NCBI GenBank assembly: GCA_028751875.1 | Contig: CM054138.1 | Span: 42,833,236 to 42,897,235 of the forward strand | DNA: 64,000 nt | Reading direction: 5' to 3' | Origin: Rapana venosa | Taxonomy: Eukaryota > Mollusca > Gastropoda > Neogastropoda > Muricidae | Part shown: positions 54,801-62,450 of the stretch, piece after piece | Layout of the letters: every line of letters begins with the position of its first letter | Position numbering within the stretch: the first letter of the stretch is position 1 | Translations under genes and position numbers: made by a program | Notes under the pieces: generated by a model | What the model was told of the DNA's origin: nothing | What the model saw: the letters and a program-made list of their open reading frames with translations, nothing else | The model's database searches: none

Positions 54801-57175
54801 TCTCTTAACAATGCCTGTCCTGCTAATGGTTTCTCAGATGCCATCATGGGAACATAAGCAAGCATACTGTGAAACTTCTTCTTCTTCTTCCTTTTTTGTC
54901 ATGTTTCTCCCAGGGGAGGTTTGACATTGATGAGCCTTCTCCATCTCTCTCTGTTTTAAGCTTCCTCCTCATTTATGCCCCTTTCTCTAAGATCATCTGC
55001 AATACAGGCAGCCCAGGTTTTGCTAGGTCTTCCCTTTGGTCTCTTTCCATCCACTACGAAGTTCATTGCTCTTTTTATGATGTGGTGGTCTGCTCTCCGT
55101 TGAACATGCCCAAACCAGTGCAGTCTATTGCTACTAGCTACAGGCTTCAGATCATACTGTGATACTGACCACACCAAAATATGAAAGCTTGCAAATCCAA
55201 AGCTGCTGTCTGTTTAGCTTCAAAACCATTCTTCATCGTCAGTATTCGAATTGTTTCTCAGACGGATCTGTGTGTGAGACAGGCAAGTGTGGAGCTGCAT
55301 TCATTATACTTGATTTGAAAGTAACAAAATTGTTTTGTCTAGGAAAAGGGTTTTCCATATTTTATAATATCCACATTATTAGCAATTTTGATGGCGCTGA
55401 ATTATCAGGTTGACACTGTTTCTCTAGCTGTTTGCAGACAGGATCGTCTTTTGTCTTATTCAAAGTTAGTTTTACTTGCTTTTAAACATCAGGACTCTAA
55501 AGTAAGCTATGGTTCATTTCTGAAATAAGTTGTTGATTCATCTAAAGGTGTTGAGTGAAATTTTTGCTGGGTTCCATCGCACTGCATTTTTTTCTGGAGT
55601 GAGTTGACAAATCCTTTAGCTAAAACAAGGTGTTCGGGAATATGCCAGTGAATTTCTTAGTTCTGATATATAAGTTTAACATCATTTGAAAAGAGCTCAG
55701 TTCTTGCAAGCTCTGAGTAGTTGGAATTTTGAGACATAATTTTGAAAGTCTGTTCTGTTCATAAAATGTAGAAATAATCCTTTACGAATTATTCCTAACT
55801 CTTTCGCCGCCAAGTTTCTGACTAAAGAAACTCTTTTCAGTACCAAGAATTTTTCAGTGATGTTGCTGATTTCTCAGCATTCTGTCTGTGTCAACTCAAA
55901 ACTGGGTCAGGGGTGAAGGACAATAATGTCCGCTATCACAACTGAAGTGTTACTTTATGAAAAACTGTCCTTTTTAACATGACCTGCACCATCAACAAAA
56001 GTGGCCTATGGTGGTGAATGGTAGGGTCAACTAAAGTTGCCTATGGCGGCGTAAGAGTTAAATGCTTGGAATTTTGATCACTCCCCAAATACTACGTACA
56101 TTTATTTATCCTTTACATCAGTTTCTTGTATATTTTGTTGTTGTTGGGTTTTTTTTTTGTTCCTCGGCTTGAGCTCTGAGGTTAACCAATGGTGAGATTT
56201 TCTGTTTGAGACTGTGTTGCCCACCACTAAGATAGCCGCATTCCGACTTTAGAGAATCATATATTTCATTCCCAGTTGTTTTAAAGTAATCTGTACAAGA
56301 AGAAAGAAATGGGCAGAAGTCAGAAAAATAGCAATGGTCAGTGTGTGCTGCGTTATTCTCAGCAGCATCTCTGCAAATCTTGCAACTATGTTCTTTTCAT
56401 ATGACATTTTGCCAGTACGGTTTTGTTCTGATGACCAAGTAGTTAGTGATACTGCAAACACTGGGATGAGCACAGGATGTTCAGCCATTCTGCAACAACA
56501 TTGTGGCATTTTTCCTACGTATTTTTTGTTGTTGTGCATTGAAGTATCTGTTATCCTTTTTCACACGTTTTTGTAATCTGGGAGTGATGTATTAAGCGGA
56601 ATGGCTGGTGTCCTAAGCACAGCCTGGTTGTTGTTGTTTTTTTGCCTTATGGAATTGTTTTTTATTCCTTGACCAGAGCTCTGAGGTTCACCAGTGGTGA
56701 GATTTTGTGTATGCAGATGTTTTTACCCACCATTGGCCTTATGAAATAAGATAATTAAGGTACTTTGTCACTTAATGGTTTTTGAAAATTTTTAATTATT
56801 TTTTTAGAATGACGGCATTAGATATTTGAAGGAATTAGAATTATGGTGTTTTTTAAAAATCTATTAAAAAAAAAAATCTTTTGTTGTTGTTGATCAGATG
56901 GTGTTGATGTTGTTGAACGTGAGGTAAACGTTACTAGAAGTTGGTGAAGAAGCGCTTCGATTTGTTTGTTTTTACAAGATTCAGCGCTATAATTCCATAT
57001 ATTATTATTATTATTATTAAATTGATACAGGGTCACATTCCTGATGATGACCCTTCGTGGTCTGTGGGGCAATGATAAAACAACAAAACCCCGAAGTCGG
57101 AATGGGGCTATCTAAATGGTGTATGTGTGTGTGTGTGTGTGTTGTGTGTGTGTGGTGTGTGTGTGTGTGTGTGTG

Positions 57176-57222
<47 letters not shown>

Positions 57223-57277
57223 TGTGTGTGTGTGATTGTGTGTGTGTGTGTGTGTGGTGTGAGTGTGTGTGTGTGTG

Positions 57278-57323
<46 letters not shown>

Positions 57324-57439
57324 TGTGAGTGTGTGTGGTGTGTGTGTGTGTGTGTGGTGTGAGTGTGTGTGTGTGTGTGCGTGCGTGCGTGTGTGTGTGT
57401 GTGCGCGCGCGCGCATGCGCGTGTGTGTGTGGCCCGCGC

Positions 57440-57482
<43 letters not shown>

Positions 57483-58107
57483 TGTGTGCGTGTGTGCGTG
57501 TGTGTGTGTGTGTGTGTGTGCATGCGTGTATGTGTGTGTGTGTGTGCGTGTGTGTGTGTGTGTGTGTGTGCATGCGTGTATGTGTGTGTGAGAGTGTGTG
57601 TGAGTGTGTGTGTGAGTGAATGAGTGTGTGTGTGTGAGAGAGTGAGTGTGTGTGTGTGTTTGATGAGTATGTTTGATGAGTATATGTGTGTGTGTGTGTG
57701 GAACAGTCACATAATTATTAAAAAATCTCACCAGTAATGGTGAACCTGAGAGCTCTGGCTGAGGAACGAATCCCCCCCTCCCCCCAACACCCCCCCCCCC
57801 CTTCCCAAACCCCCCTCCCCCCCCCCCCTCCCCCCGAAACAAAAAATCCCCAAACAACCAAACAAACACAAAACCCCCAAGACAAAAACAACCAAATACA
57901 ACCACCACAAAACACACACAAAAAAACCCAACCAACACCCCCCCACCCTCCCCTCCCAAAAAATTCCCAAAAAATCCCCAAAATAAAACAAAATGACGGT
58001 TGCTGATACAGGAGGAAGTGAGGTCGGCCCAGTTCAGCCTGCCGGATTCAGGCATCGTCCACGAAGGATACCGCTACCAGCCTGTGGAGCCTGTCCTGTT
58101 GCCCAAG
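44988..58107 (+). CDS. B3GALNT2: B3GALNT2-like beta-1,3-N-acetylgalactosaminyltransferase gene, 5' half (seven exons)
   Basis: Join of 44988-45076, 45247-45320, 47366-47507, 49612-49714, 51296-51375, 52787-52885 and 58012-58107. In vertebrates B3GALNT2 (glycosyltransferase family 31) adds GalNAc in beta-1,3 linkage to GlcNAc on O-mannosyl glycans of alpha-dystroglycan in the ER/Golgi. Seen here: an N-terminal signal anchor, a short Ser/Asn-rich stem, [20 protein letters not shown] (the conserved start of the domain), [12 protein letters not shown], and three exons that follow the vertebrate protein's middle, B3GALNT2-specific region. Splice phases 2,1,2,(1),0,0 agree throughout except for a one-base frameshift in the fourth exon. 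The metal-binding DxD motif and the rest of the domain are not in the window. The gene faces away from the F-box gene. Orthology is recognised from memory of the family, not by search. Confidence 0.8.
45247..45320 (+). CDS. B3GALNT2: B3GALNT2-like exon 2 (stem region, tentative)
   Basis: Acceptor ACTTGTTGTAG before 45247 and donor GTACTG after 45320; 74 nt, phase 2 in, phase 1 out. Codes [20 protein letters not shown], then LIN. Low-complexity Ser/Thr/Asn sequence suits a luminal stem. It is supported only by frame and splice-site fit, so it may be optional or false. Confidence 0.5.
45690..45945 (+). mobile_element. tRNA-SINE body, copy 11
   Basis: Plus copy in a B3GALNT2-like intron: GTCCTTTGGATGAGACTATA, TTCGAACGCATGCAGAACAT, CCGCTTTTCGGAAGAGTAGG, GCACATGAGTGCTTATTCC, tail AATAAATGAATAAATAAATA. 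A small local duplication (GGATCAGTGGATG) lies near the end. Confidence 0.9.
46575..46800. repeat. Compound (ACA)n (CA)n microsatellite
   Basis: (CAA)n 46577-46622, (CA)n 46623-46642, (CAA)n 46643-46680, then (CA)n to about 46742 and again 46768-46806. Intronic. Confidence 0.97.
47100..47285. repeat. Minisatellite AGGAAGACTTTCTCTATACT
   Basis: About six degenerate units of roughly 30 bp with GGAAGACTTTCTCT and CTTGTGACATCTG cores. It ends 80 bp before exon 3. Confidence 0.85.
47366..47507 (+). CDS. B3GALNT2: B3GALNT2-like exon 3 (start of GT31 domain)
   Basis: Acceptor TTATGTGCAG before 47366, donor GTATGG after 47507; 142 nt, phase 1 in, phase 2 out. Codes [20 protein letters not shown], then [15 protein letters not shown]. 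The R-x-x-I-R-x-T-W motif is the hallmark of family 31 beta-1,3-glycosyltransferases. A long poly-G tract starts 44 nt after the donor and a minisatellite ends 80 nt before the acceptor. Confidence 0.85.
47551..47617 (+). repeat. Poly-G tract with quadruplex potential, intron 3
   Basis: Sixty-seven bases, almost all G on the sense strand, including a G20-plus run, starting 44 nt after the exon 3 donor. It could fold as G-quadruplex in DNA or pre-mRNA. Confidence 0.95.
48025..48160 (-). mobile_element. CR1/L2-like LINE 3' end fragment
   Basis: (AAT)n/(AAG)n 48033-48080, then CATGGAATTTATACAGTGCT, GCAAATCAAAGCACTTTCAT. This is the minus-strand form of the 3' UTR ending described at 42420-42472. 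Confidence 0.75.
48338..48420 (+). mobile_element. LINE 3' end fragment, inverted relative to 54869-54955
   Basis: GACTCATCAATGTCAAACCT, CCCCTGGGAGAAACATGACA, AAAAAGGAAGAAGAATAAG. The reverse complement recurs at 54869-54940, so both are 3' ends of the same GAA-tailed LINE. Confidence 0.7.
48845..49345. repeat. (GT)n arrays
   Basis: (GT)n with TAGT interruptions 48846-48940 and shorter arrays at 49240-49270 and 49310-49328. Intronic. Confidence 0.9.
49612..49714 (+). CDS. B3GALNT2: B3GALNT2-like exon 4, with apparent frameshift
   Basis: Acceptor TGTTCAAACAG before 49612, donor GTAATC after 49714; 103 nt. The first half, in the frame set by exon 3, codes [16 protein letters not shown]. The second half, in another frame, codes [17 protein letters not shown], whose exit phase 1 matches exon 5. 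The change of frame falls between about 49650 and 49663 (near CCATCCTGCGACAG) and equals one missing base. Both halves resemble the vertebrate protein in order, so this is either an assembly error or a broken allele. An alternative acceptor (CTGAG before 49591) keeps the same phase. Confidence 0.75.
49829..49965 (+). repeat. Short CTCGG double-hairpin element, copy
   Basis: GTTCCTCGGCTAGAGCTCTG, AGGTTTACCAATAATGAGGT, GTGTATGCAACCG, CCCATTATTTAGGTAGCTGC, then ATCAGGGGATGGTGTCTAAA. Followed by a reverse SINE at 50015. Confidence 0.8.
50015..50275 (-). mobile_element. tRNA-SINE, copy 12, with head type A
   Basis: Reverse copy: TGTTATCTGCTCCTACCGGC, ATGGCCTACTCTTAC, GTTTATAGTCTCATCCGAAA, GACTTTGACATTCAGTTCTA, then AACTGGGAAGAAAGGG and the head complement AATCAAACCCAGA, GTCTTAACCATCCTGCCAC. 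Confidence 0.85.
50325..50575 (+). mobile_element. tRNA-SINE, copy 13, with head type B
   Basis: The head reads GATAGCCTAGTGGTTAAACC (A box) and GGTCCAGGTTCGAGCC (B box GGTTCGAGCC). The linker is ACCCTGGAGTTAACATCAGT and CTGACTCCATTTCCCC, then the common body GTCTTTTGGATGAGACTGCA, GGAACGCATGCAGAACATCT. The 3' end is lost after about 50570. Confidence 0.85.
50757..51150. repeat. 28-bp minisatellite passing into (CA)n
   Basis: Units GCACACACACATGCATGCAT plus GTAAGGAT, four copies 50757-50866, then ACACATGCA and CACACA to 51150, with a pure (CA)n at 51092-51140. It lies in the intron before exon 5. Confidence 0.9.
51296..51375 (+). CDS. B3GALNT2: B3GALNT2-like exon 5
   Basis: Acceptor TTGTGTGCAG before 51296, donor GTGAGT after 51375; 80 nt, phase 1 in, phase 0 out. 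Codes [19 protein letters not shown], then RVNRLSIR. The EAF and RV.R.S.R spacing follows the vertebrate enzyme. It is preceded by a (CA)n array (50930-51150) and followed within 40 bp by a SINE tail. Confidence 0.8.
51405..51470 (-). mobile_element. tRNA-SINE tail, copy 14
   Basis: TTTTATTTCGAGGATAATGA, ATAAGCACCCATGTGC, TTTTTACATCCAGTCCCCGC. Only the last 60 bp of the SINE, 30 bp after the exon 5 donor. Confidence 0.75.
51500..52220. repeat. (GT)n arrays with two embedded SINE-tail stubs
   Basis: (GT)n at 51504-51519, 51600-51720, 51824-51960 and 52030-52230 (with CGTGCGTG variants). Two near-identical stubs (51772-51825 and 51970-52025), TTTATTTTGAGG then ATAATAGAATAAGCGGTTGG, resemble the SINE 3' end. 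Confidence 0.85.
52405..52654. repeat. (TTCTTG)n/(TTC)n/(TTG)n tract
   Basis: CTTCTTGTTCTTCTTGTTCT-type hexamers and nonamers 52405-52590, (GTT)n 52585-52625, (CTT)n 52626-52670. G/A-poor strand, pyrimidine-rich upstream of exon 6. Confidence 0.95.
52655..52770 (+). repeat. Inverted repeat arm upstream of exon 6
   Basis: CTCAGACAGCAACTACTGTT, CTGTCATATAAGCGAAAATG, then GAGCCTGACAGGTCAGGCCC. Its reverse complement lies at 54675-54775. The end contains a small palindrome CCTGAC-AG-GTCAGG. It ends 16 bp before the exon 6 acceptor. Confidence 0.85.
52787..52885 (+). CDS. B3GALNT2: B3GALNT2-like exon 6
   Basis: Acceptor ATCTCTCTGACAG before 52787, donor GTTTGT after 52885; 99 nt, phase 0 at both ends, so it could be skipped without a frameshift. 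Codes [20 protein letters not shown], then [13 protein letters not shown]. It is bracketed by an inverted repeat pair (52655-52770 and 54675-54790). Confidence 0.85.
52981..53275 (+). mobile_element. tRNA-like/5S rRNA-derived chimeric SINE, copy 2
   Basis: Intact copy flanked by TATATATGTATT on both sides, a 12-bp target duplication (ending at 52979 on the left, about 53273-53285 on the right). Starts GGGGACGGGATAGCTCAGTG. The 5S-like part is AAGTTAAGCAGCATCGAGC and TTGGATGGGTGACCG; the 3' tail is CTTTACCTTTA. It differs from 35123-35418 at only a few positions. It sits in the intron between exons 6 and 7 in the sense orientation. Confidence 0.92.
53297..53401 (+). repeat. Short CTCGG double-hairpin element, copy
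   Basis: GTTCCATTTCTCGGCTAGAG, CTCAGAGGTTCCACCAATGG, TGAGATTTAGCGTATGTGAC, CCGTGTAGGTAGCCGCATTC. Lies 20 bp after the chimeric SINE. Confidence 0.8.
53472..53785. repeat. 31-bp minisatellite, about 10 units
   Basis: Unit ACAACATGTAAAGAGATACT plus GACACGTATGT, repeated 53472-53785 with few changes. Open frames on the minus strand are repeat artefacts. CATGCA/CACACA repeats follow to about 53990. Confidence 0.95.
54091..54410. repeat. 80-bp tandem repeat, four units
   Basis: Units begin at 54091, 54171, 54251 and 54331 (TGATTTACYRTCTTGTTTAA), exact 80-bp period. Contents include AACTAAATATTCATTAGTTA. Units differ at only a few sites. Confidence 0.97.
54675..54790 (-). repeat. Inverted repeat arm downstream of exon 6
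   Basis: GCTGGGCCTGACTTGTCAGG, TTTTGCTTATATGACAGACA, AATAGTTACTGTCTGAG, then GAAGAAGAAGAATGG. Reverse complement of 52655-52770, including complementarity of the GAA end to the upstream CTT tract. Confidence 0.85.
54869..55180 (-). pseudogene. LINE C-terminal fragment and GAA-tailed 3' end
   Basis: On the minus strand 55177-54956 codes [20 protein letters not shown], then [20 protein letters not shown] and [10 protein letters not shown]. This is the end of an endonuclease/RT LINE protein (the FGHV...R and KGRP..W motifs). The 3' UTR includes AACCTCCCCTGGGAGAAACA and ends in (GAA)n, seen as TTCTTCTTC at 54879-54890. Confidence 0.75.
55181..55794. other. Intron sequence, nothing recognised
   Basis: Part of the intron between exons 6 and 7. 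No repeat or exon identified by eye. Confidence 0.5.
55795..56061. mobile_element. TTAA-flanked MITE (piggyBac-like), diverged
   Basis: Left end CTAA-CTCTTTCGCCGCCA and right end TGGCGGCGTAAGAG-TTAA are inverted repeats of about 15 bp with two mismatches. The right flank is TTAA and the left CTAA, one change from TTAA. About 267 bp, no coding. piggyBac-type transposases cut at TTAA. Confidence 0.7.
56158..56252 (+). repeat. Short CTCGG double-hairpin element, copy
   Basis: GTTCCTCGGCTTGAGCTCTG, AGGTTAACCAATGGTGAGAT, TGTTGCCCACCACTAAGATA, GCCGCATTCCGACTTTAG. Confidence 0.8.
56253..56664. other. Intron sequence, nothing recognised
   Basis: Lies between two copies of the CTCGG element. No exon is seen despite a modest open frame (56334-56573). 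Confidence 0.5.
56665..56745 (+). repeat. Short CTCGG double-hairpin element, partial copy
   Basis: TATTCCTTGACCAGAGCTCT, GAGGTTCACCAGTGGTGAGA, TGTGTATGCAGATG, TACCCACCATTGG. Distal half missing. Confidence 0.75.
56955..57020 (+). mobile_element. CR1/L2-like LINE 3' terminus
   Basis: AGCGCTTCGATTTGTTTG, TTACAAGATTCAGCGCTATA, ATTCCATATATTATTATT. Identical layout to 42400-42472; nothing of the coding part is attached. Confidence 0.8.
57085..57770 (-). repeat. CTCGG double-hairpin element split by a 580-bp (TG)n array
   Basis: The right part (57715-57770) reads as the complement of CTCAGCCAGAGCTCTCAGG and CACCATTACTGGTGAG. The left part (57085-57118) is the complement of ACCATTTAGATAGCCCC and ATTCCGACTTCGGGG. 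Between them, 57119-57700 is (TG)n with GGTGTGAG and CGCGCG variants. Long His/Thr or Cys/Val frames across it are artefacts. Confidence 0.8.
57771..57995. repeat. C- and A-rich low-complexity tract before exon 7
   Basis: C runs of 6-10 and AAAC/ACAAC units; almost no G or T on the sense strand. It ends 15-20 bp before the exon 7 acceptor, so the acceptor has little T-rich tract. Confidence 0.85.
58012..58107 (+). CDS. B3GALNT2: B3GALNT2-like exon 7
   Basis: Acceptor TGATACAG before 58012, donor GTAGGACC after 58107; 96 nt, phase 0 at both ends. Codes [20 protein letters not shown], then [17 protein letters not shown]...LLP is close to the vertebrate enzyme's region before its catalytic core. 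The donor is followed within 10 bp by a C22 run. No later exon is visible up to 64000. Confidence 0.8.
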
Positions 58108-58117
58108 GTAGGACCCC

Positions 58118-58139
58118 CCCCCCCCCCCCCCCCCCTCTC
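58118..58139 (+). repeat. Poly-C run just after the exon 7 donor
   Basis: C22 starting 10 nt after the GT. It is followed by CTCTCCCCCTCATCTCTGCC. Confidence 0.95.
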
Positions 58140-58545
58140 CCCCTCATCTCTGCCTGCAGGAGCAAGAAGATGGGTACACTGCACACAGCGTGCAAGATCT
58201 CTGCAAGAACCACTGTGGTATTTTGTCTCCTTTCGTCTAATGTCACTGATAGAGATAAGACGTAGAATCTGAAGAACGAACGAACGAACTAACCGCTGTG
58301 GCCTGCCTCATTTTTGAGTGTTTTTTTTTTAAAAAAAGGGAAAAGAATTCCGGGATATTCTTCTTCCAGTGTAGAAGATATCGATGAGATATTTGTATAA
58401 AGAAAAAAAAGATACAAAGAGTTGATTTTTTGGGGGTTTAATTTTTATTTGTTTGTTTCAAAAGAGAAAAGATTTGAAAAACTACCCCCCTACTGGGATT
58501 TTTGTTCAGTTGGTTTTTTTGTTTCAAAAGAGAAAAGAAAATAGA
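58140..58545. other. Intron sequence, nothing recognised
   Basis: Contains two near-duplicate stretches TTTGTTTCAAAAGAGAAAAG (58450 and 58518). No exon seen. Confidence 0.5.
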
Positions 58546-59404
<859 letters not shown>

Positions 59405-59760
59405 TTTAAAGAGAGACAAATTCGCTATGCTGGACTTGACAATGGCTGTATCAAGTTATCATGATCATGTCGTCTGGCTGAAACGGCCATGTGATGGATA
59501 CAACAGAGACAGAAATTAGCTTTACTGTTGAAGAGAACAGCTGTCTGGACAGTGAAAACTTCCATCCTTGAAGATGATAGCCGTCTGAACGGCAGACATA
59601 ATAATGATAGCGTTGGCTCTTGTTATAATAATAATGATAATAATGATATTGCTGTTCTTTTGCTGCTAAAGGGACTTGAGGGTATTAGGTGTACCACACA
59701 GTCCTAGTGTTCTCACATGTGAGCACACACACACACATGCACAAGCATGCTCACTTACAC
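59405..59760. other. Intron sequence, small AAT repeat
   Basis: ATAATAATGATAATAATGAT at about 59624-59648. Nothing else recognised. Confidence 0.5.
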
Positions 59761-59826
59761 ACACACACACAACACACACACACACAACACACACACACAC
59801 ACACACACCACACATACACACACACA

Positions 59827-59889
<63 letters not shown>

Positions 59890-59890
59890 C
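59756..59890. repeat. (CA)n array
   Basis: Nearly pure CA with AACA and TACA interruptions. Confidence 0.95.
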
Positions 59891-60274
59891 ATCCTCCACT
59901 CAAGGAAAAACACAGAAAATAAAAGCAGTATAAGAAAACCCTTTTTGTGCCCCAAGCAGAGGTCAGGACACCCATCTTCTTTGTCCTCAGGTGTTTTGTG
60001 GCGTGACGTGGTGTGGATGTGATGTGGCATGGTGTGGATGTGATGTGGGCGTGGTGGTGGTGATAGGGATTTAGGACTTAGGAGGCAGGAACATTCACAC
60101 GGCTGCCACAGTGTCTGACCCATAAGCCATGCCCCCTCCTCCCTGCTTCCACAGGGATCCATATCATTTTTGTAATTGTGAAACAGAACTTGTCCTGACT
60201 TTAACCTGGTTAACAAACACCTCAAGTCTCTGGTTATATTGTCAGTACCATTGCACACCTCAGGGCTGTAGGGA

Positions 60275-60395
60275 TACATACACACACCTATCCCCAAAGT
60301 TGGAATGCAGCAACCTCTTAGTGTAGAGTAACAATGGTTGCATATGCTGAAAGTTGTCATTGGTGAACCTCTGAGCTCTAGTCGAGGAATGGAAG
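60275..60395 (-). repeat. Short CTCGG double-hairpin element, copy
   Basis: Complement shows CCATTCCTCGACTAGAGCTC, AGAGGTTCACCAATGAC and, distally, GTTGCTGCATTCCAACTTTG. Central part diverged. Confidence 0.65.
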
Positions 60396-60599
60396 GAATA
60401 AAAGCAAACCAAATTCACTTGGAAATGGACAAATTACACGTCATGAGAAAAAAGGCATGATTCGTCTGTTAAAGGAATGATGAATCGGAAACAGTTCAGC
60501 GTTGTTTGATATGATGTATGTTCTTTCGAGCCAGAAGACCCGTAGAGCCGGAGCTTATCGCGGTTTCTGTAGCGTTAAGCGAACTGATGGTTTTTCACC

Positions 60600-60797
60600 A
60601 CCCCTGTGACAGGACGCTAGTCTGTCGCCAGATACTTCCCCAGCAGAGCTGGTACCCACTTGTACACCTGGGTGGAGTGAGGAAAATAGGAGTAAAGTGT
60701 CTTTCCCAAGGACACAACACCGAGCCGAGCGGGGATCAACCCGCGACCTCTGGATCACGAGTTGACCGCCTAAACCACTCGACCACGGTGCCTCCGT
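60600..60797 (-). mobile_element. tRNA-derived SINE of a second type
   Basis: On the minus strand the head reads GGCACCGTGGTCGAGTGGTT (A box TGGTCGAGTGG) and TCGCGGGTTGATCCCCGC (B box GGTTGATCC), about 55 bp apart, like a Leu/Ser tRNA with a longer variable arm. The body continues TGTGTCCTTGGGAAAGACAC, TTTCCTCACTCCACCCAGG, TGTACAAGTGGGTACCAGC. It shares the CCAG.TGTA...TGGGTACC core with the 5S-type SINE. Confidence 0.8.
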
Positions 60798-61162
60798 TTG
60801 ATATGATGCTTAATGAATATTGAGTGATGATTCAGTACATATTTTGATGTTATTGTCAATAATGCTTTCTAGCCCAGTACAGTCTCTGCACTTATTGTCT
60901 AGGAAGTTATTTTTGTTTTGTTGTTTGTTTGTTGTTGTTTTTTTTAGCTGAGCATGATCATTCAGATAGTCTGTGGCATAATTGAGCATTTTCATCACCA
61001 TTGGTAGAACATAATTTCTCTCCATTTTAATTTTTGTGGCATGAAACAAAGGCAGGTTGAGAAAATAATGTTTGAAAACGAAAGACATCAAGCATTAGTC
61101 AATGACCATGAGCCAACCAAAGCTTTTGAAATCGAAATATCAGAAAAACGGTCGCATTCACA

Positions 61163-61205
61163 AAATCTCACCATTGGTGAACCTCGGAGCTCTAGCCGAG
61201 GAACT
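61163..61205 (-). repeat. Short CTCGG element, proximal hairpins only
   Basis: Plus strand AAATCTCACCATTGGTGAAC and CTCGGAGCTCTAGCCGAGG. Best view of the two hairpins: CACCATTGGTG is an 11-base palindrome around T, and CCTCGG pairs with CCGAGG across AGCTCTAG. Confidence 0.85.
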
Positions 61206-61392
61206 GGGGAAAAAACATCAGTCACTTGTGGCTGTTGGCAATTTATTTATTTGCTGAACATTGTAAACTCCTTTTTTGTGTCAAATTTTTGATATGCATT
61301 TATTTTCCAGTGGCTTATAGTCAGAAACTGTGGAGCAAATGCATGCAAAGCCTATCATACTCTTACATGCACATTTTTTTTCCTTCTAAAGT

Positions 61393-61689
61393 TTAACTCA
61401 CTCCCTACTGGCCTCTGTATATTATGCATATACCTGTGTAGTGGCCGTTTGTGTTGATTAGTAAAAAATCATAACTAAAAATATACTCAACACAAAGTAC
61501 ATGAAATTTTCAGGGTTTATTGTTGACATGTATACATGTGGAAGATTGAAGTCGAAAGCCAGATGCCAGATTTTTGTACAAAAGTTGATGTCATTGAACT
61601 AAAAAAACCCTGAAGTGATCACAGTGGTTCGTAGGCAAGTGTTGGCACAAGACCACTGCAACTGCAGCGGGTGGTAGGGAGTGAGTTAA
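61393..61689. mobile_element. TTAA-flanked MITE with perfect 15-bp TIRs (piggyBac-like)
   Basis: TTAA-CTCACTCCCTAC begins at 61393 and GTAGGGAGTGAG-TTAA ends at 61689. The inverted repeats match over CTCACTCCCTAC and the flanks are both TTAA. About 297 bp, non-coding. TTAA flanks and CTC/CCC-starting ends fit non-autonomous piggyBac elements. Confidence 0.85.
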
Positions 61690-61890
61690 GATGGTAAAAA
61701 TCAAATTGTATCTGTGATTTCGGAGCAGGAAAAGGTATAATGGAATATGAGAGGACATTTTTTCGTGAATGCCATGAGGAGAGTATGACAGGTCTGTTAG
61801 TGCTTTGTGTATACCTGTCAGGTTGTTGTTTCTTCAGACAGAGTCATGTGCATGTTACTGTTATGATGTTTAAATTTATATACAGTTGTA
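61690..61890. other. Intron or intergenic sequence, nothing recognised
   Basis: Short stretch between the MITE and the tandem array. Confidence 0.4.
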
Positions 61891-62450
61891 AGGTATGGAA
61901 GTGTGGTTGTTGTGCGTGCTACTTTGCGTTGCGTGTATGAATGAATGTCTCTGTGTGCTTGTTTTTCGTTCTTACACCATCACTTTGATGTGTCCTCTAC
62001 TGTGCTCTTTCATGTGCTCATTCCACATTATGTTGTGTCTTCATAATCTCATTCTTTCTTCATCGTGTTTCGAGTAATGGAAGTGGGGTTTTGTGTGCAT
62101 GCTACTTTGCGTTATCTGTGTGAATGTCTGTAAGTGTGTTTTTCATTCTTGCCTCATCATTTTGATGTGTCCTATAATGTGTTCTTTCCTGTGCGTGCTC
62201 ATTCCACATTATGTTGTGTATTCACGATCTCATTCTGTCTTCATCGTGTTTTAAGTTATGGAAGTTCGGTTTTATGTGCACGCTAGTTTGCGTTACCTGT
62301 GTGAATGTCTGTCTGTGTCAGTGTGTGCTTTTCATTCTTCTCCCATCACTTTGATGTTTCCTATAAATTTGCTCTTTCCTGTGCGTGCTCATTCCACATT
62401 ATGTTGTGTATTCATGATCTCATTCTTTCTTCATTGTGTTTTGTCATTCT
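61891..62450. repeat. Tandem repeat, three units of about 182 bp
   Basis: Units start near 61893 (TATGGAAGTGTGG), 62076 (TAATGGAAGTGGGG) and 62256 (TTATGGAAGTTCGG). Shared blocks: GCTACTTTGCGTT, ATCACTTTGATGTGTCCT, GTGCTCATTCCACATTATGT, ATCTCATTCT.TCTTCATCG. Confidence 0.95.

Noticed and set aside
57108..58055. His/Thr-rich frame of 315 codons on the minus strand
   Set aside because: It is a (CA)n translation running over the real exon 7 on the other strand.
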